A DNA stretch of 64,000 bases, taken from the NCBI GenBank assembly GCA_031256955.1, contig JAIRPP010000010.1, forward strand, positions 41,902-105,901, in the 5' to 3' direction. The notes under the pieces were generated by a model. That model ran no database searches, was not told where the DNA came from, and saw only the letters and a list, made by a program, of their open reading frames with translations. Origin of the DNA: Candidatus Methanoplasma sp. Its GTDB lineage: Archaea; Thermoplasmatota; Thermoplasmata; Methanomassiliicoccales; Methanomethylophilaceae. A program made the position numbers and the translations under genes. Shown in pieces: positions 1 to 9,127 of the stretch. How positions within the stretch are numbered: position 1 is the stretch's first letter; every line of letters begins with the position of its first letter.

Positions 1-230
1 TTGGGACTCCCCCCGACACCGATTCCCCATTATTCAGGTGCGGCTATTTCAAACAGAGTTCCCTTCAGACGGACCCGGGCGAGATGAGATATGGCGCATC
101 CGATCATATTCCTCATTGTCTGCGGCATCGCCAACGTCTAACCGGCCAACTCGCTCTTTTTAAAACGCCCGCGGAATCCGGCGCAAAGCCTCACCCAAAG
201 GTGATATAGCTCCCGCGGCGATCCGGTCGC

Positions 231-818
231 ATGGACGGAAAGACGGTTTGGGACCTGATGGGCACGGGCGAGGAATGGGGGCCCGACACGCCCGGCATAG
301 ACGAGTTCAACCGCGCCAACCTGGCGTGCTCGAACATGTTGATCAGGTACAACTCGACACCCATGGCCCCGGAGGGCCGCAGGGCGCTGCTCTCCGAGAT
401 CCTCGGCAAGCCCGTCGATCCCGGCACGAAGGTCGTCCCCCCGTTCAGCTGCGACCTCGGCAGGAACATAACCCTCGGGAGGGGGGTCCTCATAAACTAC
501 GGGTGCGCGCTCCTCGACTGCGCCGAGATACGCATAGGGGACCACGTCCTGATCGGGCCCGGAGTCAACATAGTCACCGCCGACCATCCGATGGACCACG
601 TGAAGAGGAGGTCTTGGATCACCAGCAGCAGGCCCGTGGAGATAGGGGACGACGTATGGATCGGGGCGGGCGCGACGATAAAATCGGGAGTGACCGTCGG
701 GGCGAGGGCGGTGATCGGGGCGGGATCCGTCGTGGTGAGGGACGTGCCCCCGGACGCCGTGTCCGCCGGCAATCCCGCGAGGATCCTGAGGGCCGCCGGT
801 CCGAGCGGGGGCGCGTGA
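231..818 (+). CDS. Hexapeptide-repeat O-acetyltransferase (maltose/galactoside acetyltransferase family)
   Basis: A 195-aa protein of the left-handed beta-helix acyltransferase family, which moves acetyl from acetyl-CoA to a sugar hydroxyl. The N-terminal part (to about residue 60) matches the Mac helical region; about residues 75-190 carry imperfect hexapeptide repeats (for example EIGDDVWIGAGATI) and the TADHP segment with the expected catalytic His. The C-terminus AGNPARILR is typical. Length is normal for the family. The first 230 bases of the window hold no convincing gene, only an AT-rich stretch near 150-165 that may be its promoter. The true substrate cannot be read from the sequence. 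Confidence 0.85.
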   Translation: MDGKTVWDLMGTGEEWGPDTPGIDEFNRANLACSNMLIRYNSTPMAPEGRRALLSEILGKPVDPGTKVVPPFSCDLGRNITLGRGVLINYGCALLDCAEIRIGDHVLIGPGVNIVTADHPMDHVKRRSWITSSRPVEIGDDVWIGAGATIKSGVTVGARAVIGAGSVVVRDVPPDAVSAGNPARILRAAGPSGGA

Positions 819-929
819 GGCGGGCGGGCGCCTGGTGGGAGGCTCCGGTTTCGTTTTCCCACCGAGCCCCTTTAAAAAGTCCAAGAGTATTAAATAATAT
901 AATTGGGTCACAGGTCTGGAGATAATCTA

Positions 930-1277
930 TTGGCCACAAGCACGCGTCCGTCATCGCCGGACAACAAATACAAGCCGTCGCCCAACAAGCAGAACACTAA
1001 GAAATCCAAGGCCCGGGAGGGGTCCAAGAGGCAGTCGATGCTGAACACGCACAGGCTCCAGCCTTTTAAATACGACATGAACGAGATCCTCTCTTCTTCA
1101 TCCATGGATCCCGCCAAATCCTCGTCCCTCCTCGCATCCGTCATAGCCAAGGCGTCCCGAACCTCCACCAGGGAGGCGAAGGAGTTCGTCAAGACGTACC
1201 TCGACGCGGGGGACATCACCAAGGACGAATACGACCGCATCGCCAGGCTGATGGACAAATACAGCAAATACCGCTGA
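930..1277 (+). CDS. Small conserved hypothetical basic protein
   Basis: I do not recognise a family. I chose the TTG at 930 because a GGAG lies about 10 bases upstream; an in-frame TTG at 903 would give a longer form. The 115-aa product has a basic, Ser/Pro/Lys-rich N-terminal third (likely disordered) and a C-terminal helical region rich in Ser, Ala, Lys and Asp that ends in KYSKYR. It is followed 6 bases later by the PPC-domain gene, so the two are probably cotranscribed. No metal motif, membrane segment or signal peptide is visible. Confidence 0.6.
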   Translation: MATSTRPSSPDNKYKPSPNKQNTKKSKAREGSKRQSMLNTHRLQPFKYDMNEILSSSSMDPAKSSSLLASVIAKASRTSTREAKEFVKTYLDAGDITKDEYDRIARLMDKYSKYR

Positions 1278-1283
1278 TGGGAC

Positions 1284-1730
1284 ATGAAGTCTGCCGAAGC
1301 CTCTCTCGGGCGCGTGTTCGTTTTAAGGCTCGAGGCCGGAGAGGTCTTGCATGAGGCCATAGAGGGGTTCGCCCGCGCCAACGGCGTTAGAAGCGCGCTT
1401 TTGACAGCGACGGGGGGCATAGGCCCGGGATCCAGGATCACCGTGGGGCCCAAGGACCTCCCGGGGGACGAGATTGTGGCCGAGACGGCTACCCTGGACA
1501 AGCCTCACGAGCTCACCGCCACGGGCACGCTGTTCCCGGACGAGGACGGGAACCCCATGATCCACATGCATGGATCCGCGGGCAGGGACGGAACCGTCGT
1601 CACGGGATGCCTGAGGGCGGGGGTTATCGCGTGGCTGGTGCTGGAAGTGACCATCGCGGAGATCTCCGGCGACGGCATGGTTCGGAGGACGGACCCTAGG
1701 TCCGGCATGAAGATCCTCTCGATAGAGTGA
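1284..1730 (+). CDS. PPC-domain (DUF296) protein
   Basis: A 148-aa single-domain protein of the PPC/DUF296 family, first known as the plant and prokaryote conserved domain next to AT-hooks and found alone in many archaea as a small oligomeric protein. Seen here are the opening RVFVLRLEAGEVLHEAI, the central GGIGPGSRI region, and the HMHGSAGRDG segment that matches the conserved His-containing motif of the family. No AT-hook is present. The stop abuts the stop of the opposite-strand zinc-ribbon gene at 1731, so the two operons converge without a spacer. The role is unknown; DNA binding is not supported by anything visible. Confidence 0.8.
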   Translation: MKSAEASLGRVFVLRLEAGEVLHEAIEGFARANGVRSALLTATGGIGPGSRITVGPKDLPGDEIVAETATLDKPHELTATGTLFPDEDGNPMIHMHGSAGRDGTVVTGCLRAGVIAWLVLEVTIAEISGDGMVRRTDPRSGMKILSIE

Positions 1731-2075
1731 TCATCTCCGGTTGTACGTGTCCTTGAAGTTGTCGAAGACGTTGTCCGTGTAGCTGTTTATGCGGACTGCG
1801 TCCTCCTTGTCCGGGACCACGAAGCCGCTTATGGGGAACTCCGAGTCGCAGTGCGGGCACCTGACGTTGGGGCAGTTCCTGTTGGCCTGCGGGCAGAACT
1901 TGCATGCGACCGCCCTGGACTGGAACAGGCTGAACTCCTTCCCGCATGCGGGGCACATGAACCTCCTCGCGGCGACCTTGAGGTCCTTCGTTATGTTGGC
2001 GGACTTCTCCTCGGGGGTGAGCCACATGGGCGCCTTCAGGGATATGGGGCGGCTGTATGCGGGGTTCTGTGCCAT
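1731..2075 (-). CDS. Small zinc-ribbon protein
   Basis: A 114-aa protein with two likely zinc-binding units: CPACGKEF near residue 40 pairing with a CKFC-type knuckle about 18 residues later, then CPNVRCPHCDSEF. The C-terminus is charged. I do not recognise a named family. It starts 3 bases after the GGGP synthase stop and is the last gene of the leftward radA-to-here cluster. The cysteine pattern suggests a structural zinc ribbon used for nucleic-acid or protein binding; that is inference. Confidence 0.65.
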   Translation of the reverse strand: MAQNPAYSRPISLKAPMWLTPEEKSANITKDLKVAARRFMCPACGKEFSLFQSRAVACKFCPQANRNCPNVRCPHCDSEFPISGFVVPDKEDAVRINSYTDNVFDNFKDTYNRR

Positions 2076-2078
2076 CCG

Positions 2079-2816
2079 TCAGGCCCCCTTGGACGCGTCG
2101 ACGACCGATTTGAGCAGGAGGCCGTCGGAGCAGCACTCTATGAACGTCCCCGTGACTATCGCGTCCGCGCCCGCCTTCCTCGCGGCTTCGGCCGCCTCGG
2201 GCGTGCGTATCCCGCCGCCCACTATCAGAGGCACGCCTATGGCCTTTTTGACGGCCGCGATCATCTCGGGAGGCACGGGGGCGTCCGCGCCGCTGCCCGC
2301 CTCGAGATAGACCAGGTCCATGCCGAGCATCTCGGACGCCAGGGCGTATCCGACTGCCTTGTCGGTCTCCCCGCGCTTGACGGGGTCCGCATTTCCGACC
2401 TCCCCCACCCTCATCCCGGGCTCCACGATTATGTATCCGAGGGATATGGTCTCCACCCCCAGCTTCTTTATGTATGCGGCCGCGCCCGCCTGCGCCCTTA
2501 TGATCCAGAACGGGTCGCGGCTGTTGACCATGCTCATGAAGAATATGGAATCCACCTCGGGGGACAGCTCGCGCGGCCCCCCCGGGAAATGTATCGTCGG
2601 CAGCCCGGAAGCCTCCCTGATGGCGCGAGCGGTGGCTCCGAGGTTCTCGCTGGTGACGCCGGTGGACCCGCCGATCATGATCGCGTCGGTCCCCGCGGCC
2701 TTCATCCTGGCCGCGATGGCGCCGGCGTCCGCGGGGCTCTGCTTGTCGGGGTCCAGGAGGGCCAGGTGGATCGTCCCTCTGCTCATCTTTTCTAGAAGAT
2801 ATTCTTTCACGGCCAT
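2079..2816 (-). CDS. Geranylgeranylglyceryl phosphate synthase
   Basis: A 245-aa TIM-barrel prenyltransferase joining geranylgeranyl diphosphate to sn-glycerol-1-phosphate, the first committed step of archaeal ether-lipid synthesis. Family features: the HLALLDPDK start of the first strand, IMIGGSTGVT, IHFPGG, YLEAGSGA and the phosphate-binding VGGGIRTPEAA followed by GADAIVTG. Its start overlaps the end of the DGGGP synthase gene by 10 bases, so the first and second ether-bond enzymes are translationally coupled. Length is normal. Confidence 0.93.
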   Translation of the reverse strand: MAVKEYLLEKMSRGTIHLALLDPDKQSPADAGAIAARMKAAGTDAIMIGGSTGVTSENLGATARAIREASGLPTIHFPGGPRELSPEVDSIFFMSMVNSRDPFWIIRAQAGAAAYIKKLGVETISLGYIIVEPGMRVGEVGNADPVKRGETDKAVGYALASEMLGMDLVYLEAGSGADAPVPPEMIAAVKKAIGVPLIVGGGIRTPEAAEAARKAGADAIVTGTFIECCSDGLLLKSVVDASKGA

Positions 2817-3625
2817 TGGATGACACCTGCCACGAACGCGACCAGAGCCGCCATCATAGCGAGCTTCGCATGCTTCTGGGCCGTCTTCGCTTCACGGAAA
2901 ATGATGAAAGCGGCATAAATAAACATTGCGTCCGCGACGATCACGACGCAATAGCCCCATCCGAAGGCCCCCGCGGCGACCGGCCACGCGCTGGCGGCGA
3001 CGCCCGCGAGGAACAGGGCCGCCCCGACCGCGCGCGCCCTGCCCTCGCCGATGGCCATGGGCAGCGTCCTCCTGCCCTCGTCGGACCCCATGTCCTCTAT
3101 GTCCTTGGCGACCTCCCTCCCCGCGTTGGCTAGGGCTGCCATGACCGCGAGCGCGGCGTTGCCGAACATGTCTCCGACGACCGCCCCGCCGAAGAGGAAC
3201 ACCATGCCCGTCAGCAGGGCTATCGCGACGTTGCCGACGAAGCCCCTCTGCTTCAGGAAGAGCTCGTAGGAGACCATCATCGCGGCCGCCATGACAGTCA
3301 GCCCGAATACCTCTAGGGAGATCAGCAGGGACGCGAGCGACGCGGCCGCGAGGCCCGCTATCCCCAGCCTGAGGGCGGCCCTCGGGGAGATCTCGCCCAT
3401 CGGGAGGGGCCTGTCCGGATGGCCCGCCTTATCGATCTCGCGATCGATGTAGTCGTTGAGGGAGTTCCCGCCGGCTATGAACGCGACCACCACGGCGCAC
3501 CCGACGGCCACGTCGGCCCAGCGGTCCGCGGCGCCGAGGCCCGCGGCGGCCAGCGCGCCGACGATCACGCCCAGTATGCCTATGACCCCGTTGCCGAGCC
3601 TGAAGAGCCTCAGGTACCTGTTCAC
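2807..3625 (-). CDS. Digeranylgeranylglyceryl phosphate synthase (UbiA family)
   Basis: A 272-aa integral membrane prenyltransferase adding the second geranylgeranyl chain to GGGP. It has the UbiA pattern: about eight to nine hydrophobic segments, a first Asp-rich motif in the form NSLNDYIDREID and a second in the form DIEDMGSDEGRRTLP. The gene lies directly upstream of, and overlaps, GGGP synthase, which supports assignment to the lipid branch and not to quinone or haem prenylation. The start at 3625 gives the usual N-terminal helix beginning RYLRLFRLGN. Confidence 0.9.
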   Translation of the reverse strand: MNRYLRLFRLGNGVIGILGVIVGALAAAGLGAADRWADVAVGCAVVVAFIAGGNSLNDYIDREIDKAGHPDRPLPMGEISPRAALRLGIAGLAAASLASLLISLEVFGLTVMAAAMMVSYELFLKQRGFVGNVAIALLTGMVFLFGGAVVGDMFGNAALAVMAALANAGREVAKDIEDMGSDEGRRTLPMAIGEGRARAVGAALFLAGVAASAWPVAAGAFGWGYCVVIVADAMFIYAAFIIFREAKTAQKHAKLAMMAALVAFVAGVIQWP

Positions 3626-3669
3626 GCACCTCGATCGCGGAGCCGTTATAATTCTTATTCGCCGGCGGG

Positions 3670-4671
3670 TCAGATCTTGGAGAACGCGTGGTAGTGCCGG
3701 GACAGCGATCCGTGGACGCGCTGCTCGTGCACCGAGTCGAGGCGCATCGGCCCAGGATCCATGGCGCGGGGGAATATGATTCCCGCCCTGCCCCCGGGGG
3801 CCAGGGCGTCGGATATGGCGCGCATGGCGCGGAGGTATATCGACGAGACGTCCTCGCCTCCCGTCTTCGTGGACCTCCCATAGGGGGGATCGGTGGCCAC
3901 GGCGTCCACCGGCCCGAACCTCTCGGGTATGTCGCCTATGTCCACGGCGTCGAAGTCCGCGAGGCGCAGCCCGTAGAAGTCCATGTTCTCCCTGCAGCCT
4001 ATGACCATCTCCTCGTCGAAATCCGACGCGATGGCCCGCATCCCCATCTCGGCCGCCTCGATGGCCACGCCCCCGGTGCCGCAGAACGGGTCCAGGACGG
4101 TCCCGCCGCGCCTGACCCCGGTGAGGTTGATCAGCGCCCTGGCGTACTTCGGGTGCAGCGATATGGGCGAGAAGAACGGGCGCTCCCCGACCTTCCTCTT
4201 CTCCAGCAGGTTCTTCTCGACCGCCCTCTCCTCCAGATAAAGGTACACCCTGTCGCTCATGAGCATCCTGACCGTCGCCTCCGGGTCCCGGAGGTCCACG
4301 TCGCCGCCTTTGGATAGGATTGCGCCCGCGTCCCGGATGAGCTTCTGGGAGTCGACGTCCTTCATCATGCCGCCGAACCTCTTGGCCCTTATGGCGAAGG
4401 TGCAGCCGGAGACGGCGGACGCATCGATGCGCGGCTCCTCCCCGGGGCCGTAGGACCCTATGAGCCTGCCTATCGCGTGGGTCAGCCCTATCCTGGACGC
4501 GATCCCGCCTAGGGCCTCTGGGGGGAACCGGGCTATGGCGTACCCGGGGCCGGAAGAGGAGATCCCGCGCCCCCCCGCCTCCGCCGCGACGCAGCCCGCG
4601 GCCTCCGCCAGAGGCAGGCTCCCGGATTCGCCCAGGAGCTCGAAGAAGAAGGCGGGGGCCTCCGTCTCCAC
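3670..4671 (-). CDS. tRNA (guanine(10)-N2)-methyltransferase, Trm11/TrmG10 type
   Basis: A 333-aa THUMP-methyltransferase. The N-terminal half (to about residue 150) is THUMP-like and binds tRNA; the C-terminal half is a SAM-dependent Rossmann domain with motif I as LDPFCGTGGVAIEAA and the catalytic DPPYGRSTKT motif that defines the guanine-N2 Trm-G10 subgroup. It forms dimethyl or methyl G10 in the D-arm. It starts 4 bases after the radA stop and belongs to the same leftward cluster. The assignment rests on the DPPYG motif followed by a Ser/Thr/Lys run. Confidence 0.88.
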   Translation of the reverse strand: METEAPAFFFELLGESGSLPLAEAAGCVAAEAGGRGISSSGPGYAIARFPPEALGGIASRIGLTHAIGRLIGSYGPGEEPRIDASAVSGCTFAIRAKRFGGMMKDVDSQKLIRDAGAILSKGGDVDLRDPEATVRMLMSDRVYLYLEERAVEKNLLEKRKVGERPFFSPISLHPKYARALINLTGVRRGGTVLDPFCGTGGVAIEAAEMGMRAIASDFDEEMVIGCRENMDFYGLRLADFDAVDIGDIPERFGPVDAVATDPPYGRSTKTGGEDVSSIYLRAMRAISDALAPGGRAGIIFPRAMDPGPMRLDSVHEQRVHGSLSRHYHAFSKI

Positions 4672-4675
4672 GGTA

Positions 4676-5617
4676 TCAGTCCTTTATCCCGTCTTCCGTG
4701 ACGGAGAACACGGCCTCTCCCTCGGGAAGGCTGGGGGAGTCTATCAGGCGGGCTATCCTCTTGCCCGCCTTTCCCTTCCTCAGATATATGCGGAAGGTGG
4801 CGGTGTGGCCCACGACGTGGCCCCCTATGGGCCTCGTCGGGTCCCCGAAGAACGCGTCGGGCTTGGCGGCCACCTGGTTCGTGACCGCGATGACCGCGTT
4901 GTTCAGCGTGGCGAAGTTCAGGAGATCGTGCATGTGCCTGTTGAGGATCTGCTGCCTCTCCGCCAGGGCGCCCCTGCCCAGGTACTCCGCCCTGAAATGG
5001 GATGTGAGGGAATCCACTATCATCAGCCTTATCTTGCGGTCCTTGGCGAGCTCTATCGCCTTGTCCACGAGGAGGATCTGGTGCTGCGAGTTGAACGCGC
5101 GGGCCACGTGTATGCGCTTGAGGGTCTCCTCCGGGTCCACCCCCAGGTAGTTCGCCATCTGTATGACCCTCTCAGGCCTGAACGTGTTCTCGCTGTCCAG
5201 CATGATCACGTCGGAATCCAGGCCGCCCTTGTCCTCCGGGAGCGTGGCGTTCACGGCCAGCTGGAAGCACACCTGGGTCTTGCAGCTCCCGAACTCCCCG
5301 AAGAACTCGGTTATCGCCTGGCTCTCCAGGCCCCCTCCGAGGAGGTCGTCGAACGCCTTCGACCCCGTGGAGAGCTTGGACACGGACTTGCGGCGCTCCA
5401 GTATGGCGTCCCCGGTCTCGAAGCCGCCGATGTCCGCGCATAGCTTGGCCCCCTCGATTATGTCCATCGCCTTCTTCTCTCCGATCTCGCACGTCTCGGA
5501 GAGGTCCTTGGGGGATGCGACGGCGATCGTCATCAGCTCGGTGTATCCGGCCTCGCGCAGCTTCTCCGCTATCGCCGGCCCCACGCCGGGTATGTCTTCC
5601 AGGGTCTTGGTGGCCAT
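4676..5617 (-). CDS. radA: DNA repair and recombination protein RadA
   Basis: Archaeal RecA/Rad51 strand-exchange ATPase, 313 aa from the ATG at 5617, which has GAGG seven bases upstream; an in-frame upstream ATG at 5641 is less likely. The N-terminal helix-hairpin-helix domain ([15 protein letters not shown]) is followed by the RecA core with Walker [16 protein letters not shown], the [18 protein letters not shown] strand and the ATP-cap region PIGGHVVGH. Odd point: Walker A reads GEFGSCKTQ, with Cys where the family almost always has Gly before the Lys. A TATA-like TTAAATAC lies about 38 bases before the start (5652-5659 on the plus strand). Confidence 0.93.
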   Translation of the reverse strand: MATKTLEDIPGVGPAIAEKLREAGYTELMTIAVASPKDLSETCEIGEKKAMDIIEGAKLCADIGGFETGDAILERRKSVSKLSTGSKAFDDLLGGGLESQAITEFFGEFGSCKTQVCFQLAVNATLPEDKGGLDSDVIMLDSENTFRPERVIQMANYLGVDPEETLKRIHVARAFNSQHQILLVDKAIELAKDRKIRLMIVDSLTSHFRAEYLGRGALAERQQILNRHMHDLLNFATLNNAVIAVTNQVAAKPDAFFGDPTRPIGGHVVGHTATFRIYLRKGKAGKRIARLIDSPSLPEGEAVFSVTEDGIKD

Positions 5618-5758
5618 GATTTTTTCCTCATCCGAGGTCACGCCGCTTTGCGTATTTAACTATGAGAGGGGAGGGGTCTCCGAATCGCCCGAAAGTGGCG
5701 CCCCGATGCCCCCGCCTTCGTCGGAGGCTTCGGGCGTTTAAACGTTTTCCATAATTTG

Positions 5759-5786
5759 ATATGGGATTTTCCCATATTTTATATAT
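5759..5786 (+). promoter_or_regulatory. Perfect palindrome fused to TATA box of the first DUF4143 ATPase
   Basis: ATATGGGA and TCCCATAT form a perfect 8-bp inverted repeat (5759-5777) around a TTT spacer. It runs straight into a TATA box, TTTATATAT (5778-5786), about 25 bases before the ATG at 5808, implying a leaderless or nearly leaderless transcript. A dimeric repressor on the palindrome would block TBP; the ATPase itself or its partner could be the regulator (inference). Confidence 0.6.
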
Positions 5787-5807
5787 CGAGTAGGCGTTCG
5801 GAGACTC

Positions 5808-7076
5808 ATGGGGAAGGAATACCTGAGGCGCGTCGCAGACGGCATGGTGAAGGAATGCCTGGAGATGGCAGGCGCGGTCCTCATAGAGGGCCCGAAATGG
5901 TGTGGCAAGACGAGGACAGCGGAGGAATTCGCCAAGAGCGCCCTGTATATAACGAGCGAGAGCCGGATCAAGTCTCTAAAGAAGGCGGCGGAGTCGGGGG
6001 CGCGCGGCTTCCTGAACGGAGACGCGCCCAGGCTGATAGACGAATGGCAGGAGGTGCCGGAGATCTGGGACGCCGTGAGATTCGAGGTGGACCACCGCGG
6101 AGAGAGGGGGCAGTTCATACTCACGGGATCTTCCGTCCCCCAGAAGGATTCCACCAGGCACTCCGGGGCGGGGAGGGTGGCCAGGGTGGCAATGAGGCCA
6201 ATGAGCCTCTTCGAATCGGGGGAATCCAACGGCGCGATATCTCTTAAGGGGCTGTTCGAGGGGAATGTGGCGGGCGATGGGGGCTCGTCGAGCCTCTCCC
6301 TGGAGGGCCTGGCCCGCGCCATCGCGCGGGGAGGGTGGCCGGAGAGCCTGGAGGACCCGGCCGACAAGGATCCGAAAGCCGCGTCATGGTACCTCGACGC
6401 GGTCATAGGCTCCGACCTGTCCCGCGTGGACGGCGTGAACAGGAAGCCGGGCACCTCCAGGAGGATAATAGAATCGATAGCCCGGAACCTCTCCACGGGC
6501 GCGAGCATGGAGGCCATAAGGACGGACGCGAACGGCACGGACGGGAAGATGACGGGCGTGACCCTGAAGAGCTACATCGATGCGATGGAGGCCGTGTTCC
6601 TATTAGAGAACCTGCCCGCGTGGAACCCCCACCTCCGCTCGAGGACGAAGCTGGCCTCGTCGGGCAAATGGCATTTCGCCGACCCTTCGATAGCCCTAGC
6701 CGCGCTCGGCGGGACGAAGGACGCGCTGCTGGGAGACATGAGGGCGTTCGGTTTCTTCTTCGAATCGCTGTGCGTCAGGGACCTGAGGGTCTACGCCCAG
6801 CCTTTAGGGGGCAGGGTAGGGCACCTGCGCAACAAGAATGGGTTCGAGGTGGATCTGATCGTGGAGCTACCCGACGGGAGATGGGGGGCGGCGGAGGTGA
6901 AGCTGGGAGCGTCTGAAGAGGATAGGGCTGCGGAGAACCTGTTGAAGCTGAGGGACATGATCGACGACGGGCGCATGAGGCAGCCCTCTTTCCTGATGAT
7001 CCTAACCGCGGGCGCATACGGATACAGGAGGCGGGACGGAGTCTTGGTGGTGCCCATAGGGTGCCTGAGGGACTGA
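5808..7076 (+). CDS. AAA+ ATPase with C-terminal DUF4143 domain (copy 1)
   Basis: A 422-aa protein with an N-terminal AAA ATPase (Walker A EGPKWCGKT near residue 30; Walker B region RLIDEWQEV; sensor-like FILTGSS) and a C-terminal DUF4143 domain with the nuclease-like element GFEVDLIVEL followed by AAEVKLG (an E/D...ExK pattern). Such proteins are common and often multicopy in archaea; no biochemical role is settled. It is closely similar to the gene at 36389-37666 along its whole length, including GSSVP...ST.H.G.GR and MSL.ESG. It stands alone between the rightward promoter palindrome and an AT-rich spacer. Confidence 0.85.
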   Translation: MGKEYLRRVADGMVKECLEMAGAVLIEGPKWCGKTRTAEEFAKSALYITSESRIKSLKKAAESGARGFLNGDAPRLIDEWQEVPEIWDAVRFEVDHRGERGQFILTGSSVPQKDSTRHSGAGRVARVAMRPMSLFESGESNGAISLKGLFEGNVAGDGGSSSLSLEGLARAIARGGWPESLEDPADKDPKAASWYLDAVIGSDLSRVDGVNRKPGTSRRIIESIARNLSTGASMEAIRTDANGTDGKMTGVTLKSYIDAMEAVFLLENLPAWNPHLRSRTKLASSGKWHFADPSIALAALGGTKDALLGDMRAFGFFFESLCVRDLRVYAQPLGGRVGHLRNKNGFEVDLIVELPDGRWGAAEVKLGASEEDRAAENLLKLRDMIDDGRMRQPSFLMILTAGAYGYRRRDGVLVVPIGCLRD

Positions 7077-7338
7077 CCGCTCGCCGATTGCGCTCTTTCG
7101 CATCCTCAGTCCGTGCCACCAGTAGTCTGGGTCATTCATCCCCAAGACTCAGCACATCAAAAACAGTAATTTTTTTACCAACAATAATAGTAATTTTTTA
7201 CTATTTTTGTAAATTGATCGCATCGCGCAGAGAGGGCGGGCATGGGGCCCGGGGAGAGGCGGGGCGGGTTCCCGATCGGCGGGGCCCGCGTCCGCGCGTG
7301 GTTGTAAGCTTTATATCCGCGTTAGATATAATGCGGAC
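7077..7338. other. Spacer with AT-rich direct repeats and promoter of the membrane protein gene
   Basis: The centre (7160-7215) is AT-rich with repeated AGTAATTTTTT units; these T-runs probably terminate the upstream ATPase transcript. The right end carries a TATA box TTTATAT at 7310-7316, about 25 bases before the ATG at 7339. No gene is supported here. Confidence 0.5.
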
Positions 7339-7701
7339 ATGGCCAAGAAGAAGAGGCAGGTTAAAGAAGAGCCTCCTGAGGAGTACGAGTTCAAGCCCAG
7401 CGAGTTCGACGAGCGCGAATTCATGCTCAAGGACCTCTACGGGACCAAGGTGCTCCTCGTGGTCACGGCCATGGCCATAGCGGTGGGCGCGATCGCCGCC
7501 GCCATCTACAACATGAGCAGCGGCATATGGTACGCCGGCATGATGATCTCTTTCGCCACCGTGATACTCATGAAGCCCGTGTTCCTGAAGCTCGGCTTCA
7601 GGGTGGACCTCCTGGACACGAAGACCATGCTCGGGAACTATCTCCTGTTCCTCATGCTCGCCCTGGGGATCTGCATAGTCGGGATCAACGCCCCGTTCTG
7701 A
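7339..7701 (+). CDS. Small membrane protein, three transmembrane segments
   Basis: A 120-aa hypothetical. A charged, Lys/Glu-rich N-terminus of about 30 residues precedes three hydrophobic segments (about residues 37-57, 63-80 and 96-116), the second and third separated by the loop KLGFRVDLLDTKTMLG. I do not recognise a family. The TATA box at 7310-7316 gives a very short leader. It converges with the CCA-adding enzyme gene, the two stops being 3 bases apart. Confidence 0.65.
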   Translation: MAKKKRQVKEEPPEEYEFKPSEFDEREFMLKDLYGTKVLLVVTAMAIAVGAIAAAIYNMSSGIWYAGMMISFATVILMKPVFLKLGFRVDLLDTKTMLGNYLLFLMLALGICIVGINAPF

Positions 7702-7703
7702 CC

Positions 7704-9026
7704 TCACGCCTCCCAGCTGTGCCTGGGATCCAAGAGCTCCGTCAGGAGCAGGGGGTCGGTGTCCCTCAGGGATTCGGAGTGGTCGCGGACCTTCATGGTT
7801 TCCGGGTCTATCTCCCTCCCTATGCCCGCGATCGCCGCCTCGTCCTCCAGCATCTCCCTCGCGGTGAAGTACATCCTCTCCGCGATCACGTTCCAGCACC
7901 CGTCCTCAACGAACGGGGCGCCGTACTCGTTCCCCCTCCATTTGGCCAGGAACGAGTCCGCGGCCTTGACCCACACCGGCGGGCCCGTGTGCCTGTGCGT
8001 CTTGGACAGCACGTCCCTCTCCAGCTCGAAGGCGATCTCCATGGTCTCGTCGCGCATCGCGTGCACCGCCCTGAGGACATTGTAGTCGAACTCGTTGAGC
8101 TTGCGGGCGAGGGCGTAGCGGGTCTTCCAGAGCTGGGAGTAGAGGTTGTCCTCGATGGACGCGGGGCGCCTGAAGACCACGGTGATGAGCCTCGACCCGT
8201 GCCTCTCGGCGATGCTCTCCAGCTCCTCCGCGCCCATGGGCTCCCTGTCCTCGGGGAAGAAGAACCTCTTCGACGGCGAAGAGAGATAGGCGCGGGCGGC
8301 CACCATGAACAGCGCCAGCGTGTCCATGTGGACTGCGGAGGCGACGTTCCTCTTCTGATCCACCGGGTCGTAGAGCACCATCGCCCCGATCATGGGCGGG
8401 CCCTTCTTCTCCAGAGATATGGATACGCCCTCCTTCCAGCCGGCGGAGGCCTCCAGGACCTTCCTGAAGCCGCCGTAGTGCATCACCAGCAGCTCGCACA
8501 TGTACCCCGAGAAGCCCCTGGTGTTGGGCTCCGCCCCGTACGCCCCTATGCCCTTCATGAACTTCTTCAGCAGGCGCACGTCGTCCCTGAGGGCGGGATC
8601 CATGCGGGACAGCACGTACTCCGTGTGGAACGGGGTGCGGTCAACCGCCGTCCTGAGCCTGTCGGCGGACGGCACGGCGTAGCACGGCACCAGGTCCACG
8701 TCCAGCCCGCGGAACCTGCCGCGGGTGTAGGGGTGCTCGGCGAACATCCTGACCCCTCCCAGGAGCTCGTCCCCCATCCTGAGGCCCTCCCGCTCCATCT
8801 CGTCGCGCGGGATGCTCTCCGGGAACAGCACGAACAGGTCCAGGTCGGGGTCGGACAGGTAGGTGCCCTTCGCGAAGGACCCCACGTACCTGGCCTCCGC
8901 GCCCAGGCCCCTCTCGGATATGTATCCGCGAGCCAGGCGCAGGAACTCGGAGGCGGCCTCGCTTATGGATTCTATCTCGCTCTCGGACGGCCTGACGGCG
9001 TCCAACACGTCGGACTCCACGCTCAC
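7704..9026 (-). CDS. cca: Archaeal CCA-adding tRNA nucleotidyltransferase (class I)
   Basis: A 440-aa enzyme that adds or repairs the tRNA 3' CCA end. The nucleotidyltransferase signature is clear near residue 50: GSFAKGTYLSDPDLDLFVLFP, with the two catalytic carboxylates (DLD) and a third later in GLDVDLVPCYAV. The rest matches the archaeal class I architecture in length and in the ...AEPNTRGFSGYMCELLV region. Three of the four tRNA genes in this window (Leu, Val-CAC, Gly) lack an encoded CCA, so they need this enzyme. Confidence 0.95.
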   Translation of the reverse strand: MSVESDVLDAVRPSESEIESISEAASEFLRLARGYISERGLGAEARYVGSFAKGTYLSDPDLDLFVLFPESIPRDEMEREGLRMGDELLGGVRMFAEHPYTRGRFRGLDVDLVPCYAVPSADRLRTAVDRTPFHTEYVLSRMDPALRDDVRLLKKFMKGIGAYGAEPNTRGFSGYMCELLVMHYGGFRKVLEASAGWKEGVSISLEKKGPPMIGAMVLYDPVDQKRNVASAVHMDTLALFMVAARAYLSSPSKRFFFPEDREPMGAEELESIAERHGSRLITVVFRRPASIEDNLYSQLWKTRYALARKLNEFDYNVLRAVHAMRDETMEIAFELERDVLSKTHRHTGPPVWVKAADSFLAKWRGNEYGAPFVEDGCWNVIAERMYFTAREMLEDEAAIAGIGREIDPETMKVRDHSESLRDTDPLLLTELLDPRHSWEA

Positions 9027-9127
9027 GGGAGAGCATCCCCGTCCGGGATTTAAGGATTATCCGACCGCGGCGGGAGCTTTGAAACACCGACGATCATTAA
9101 ATATTACACGCGCTCATTAAAGGAAAG

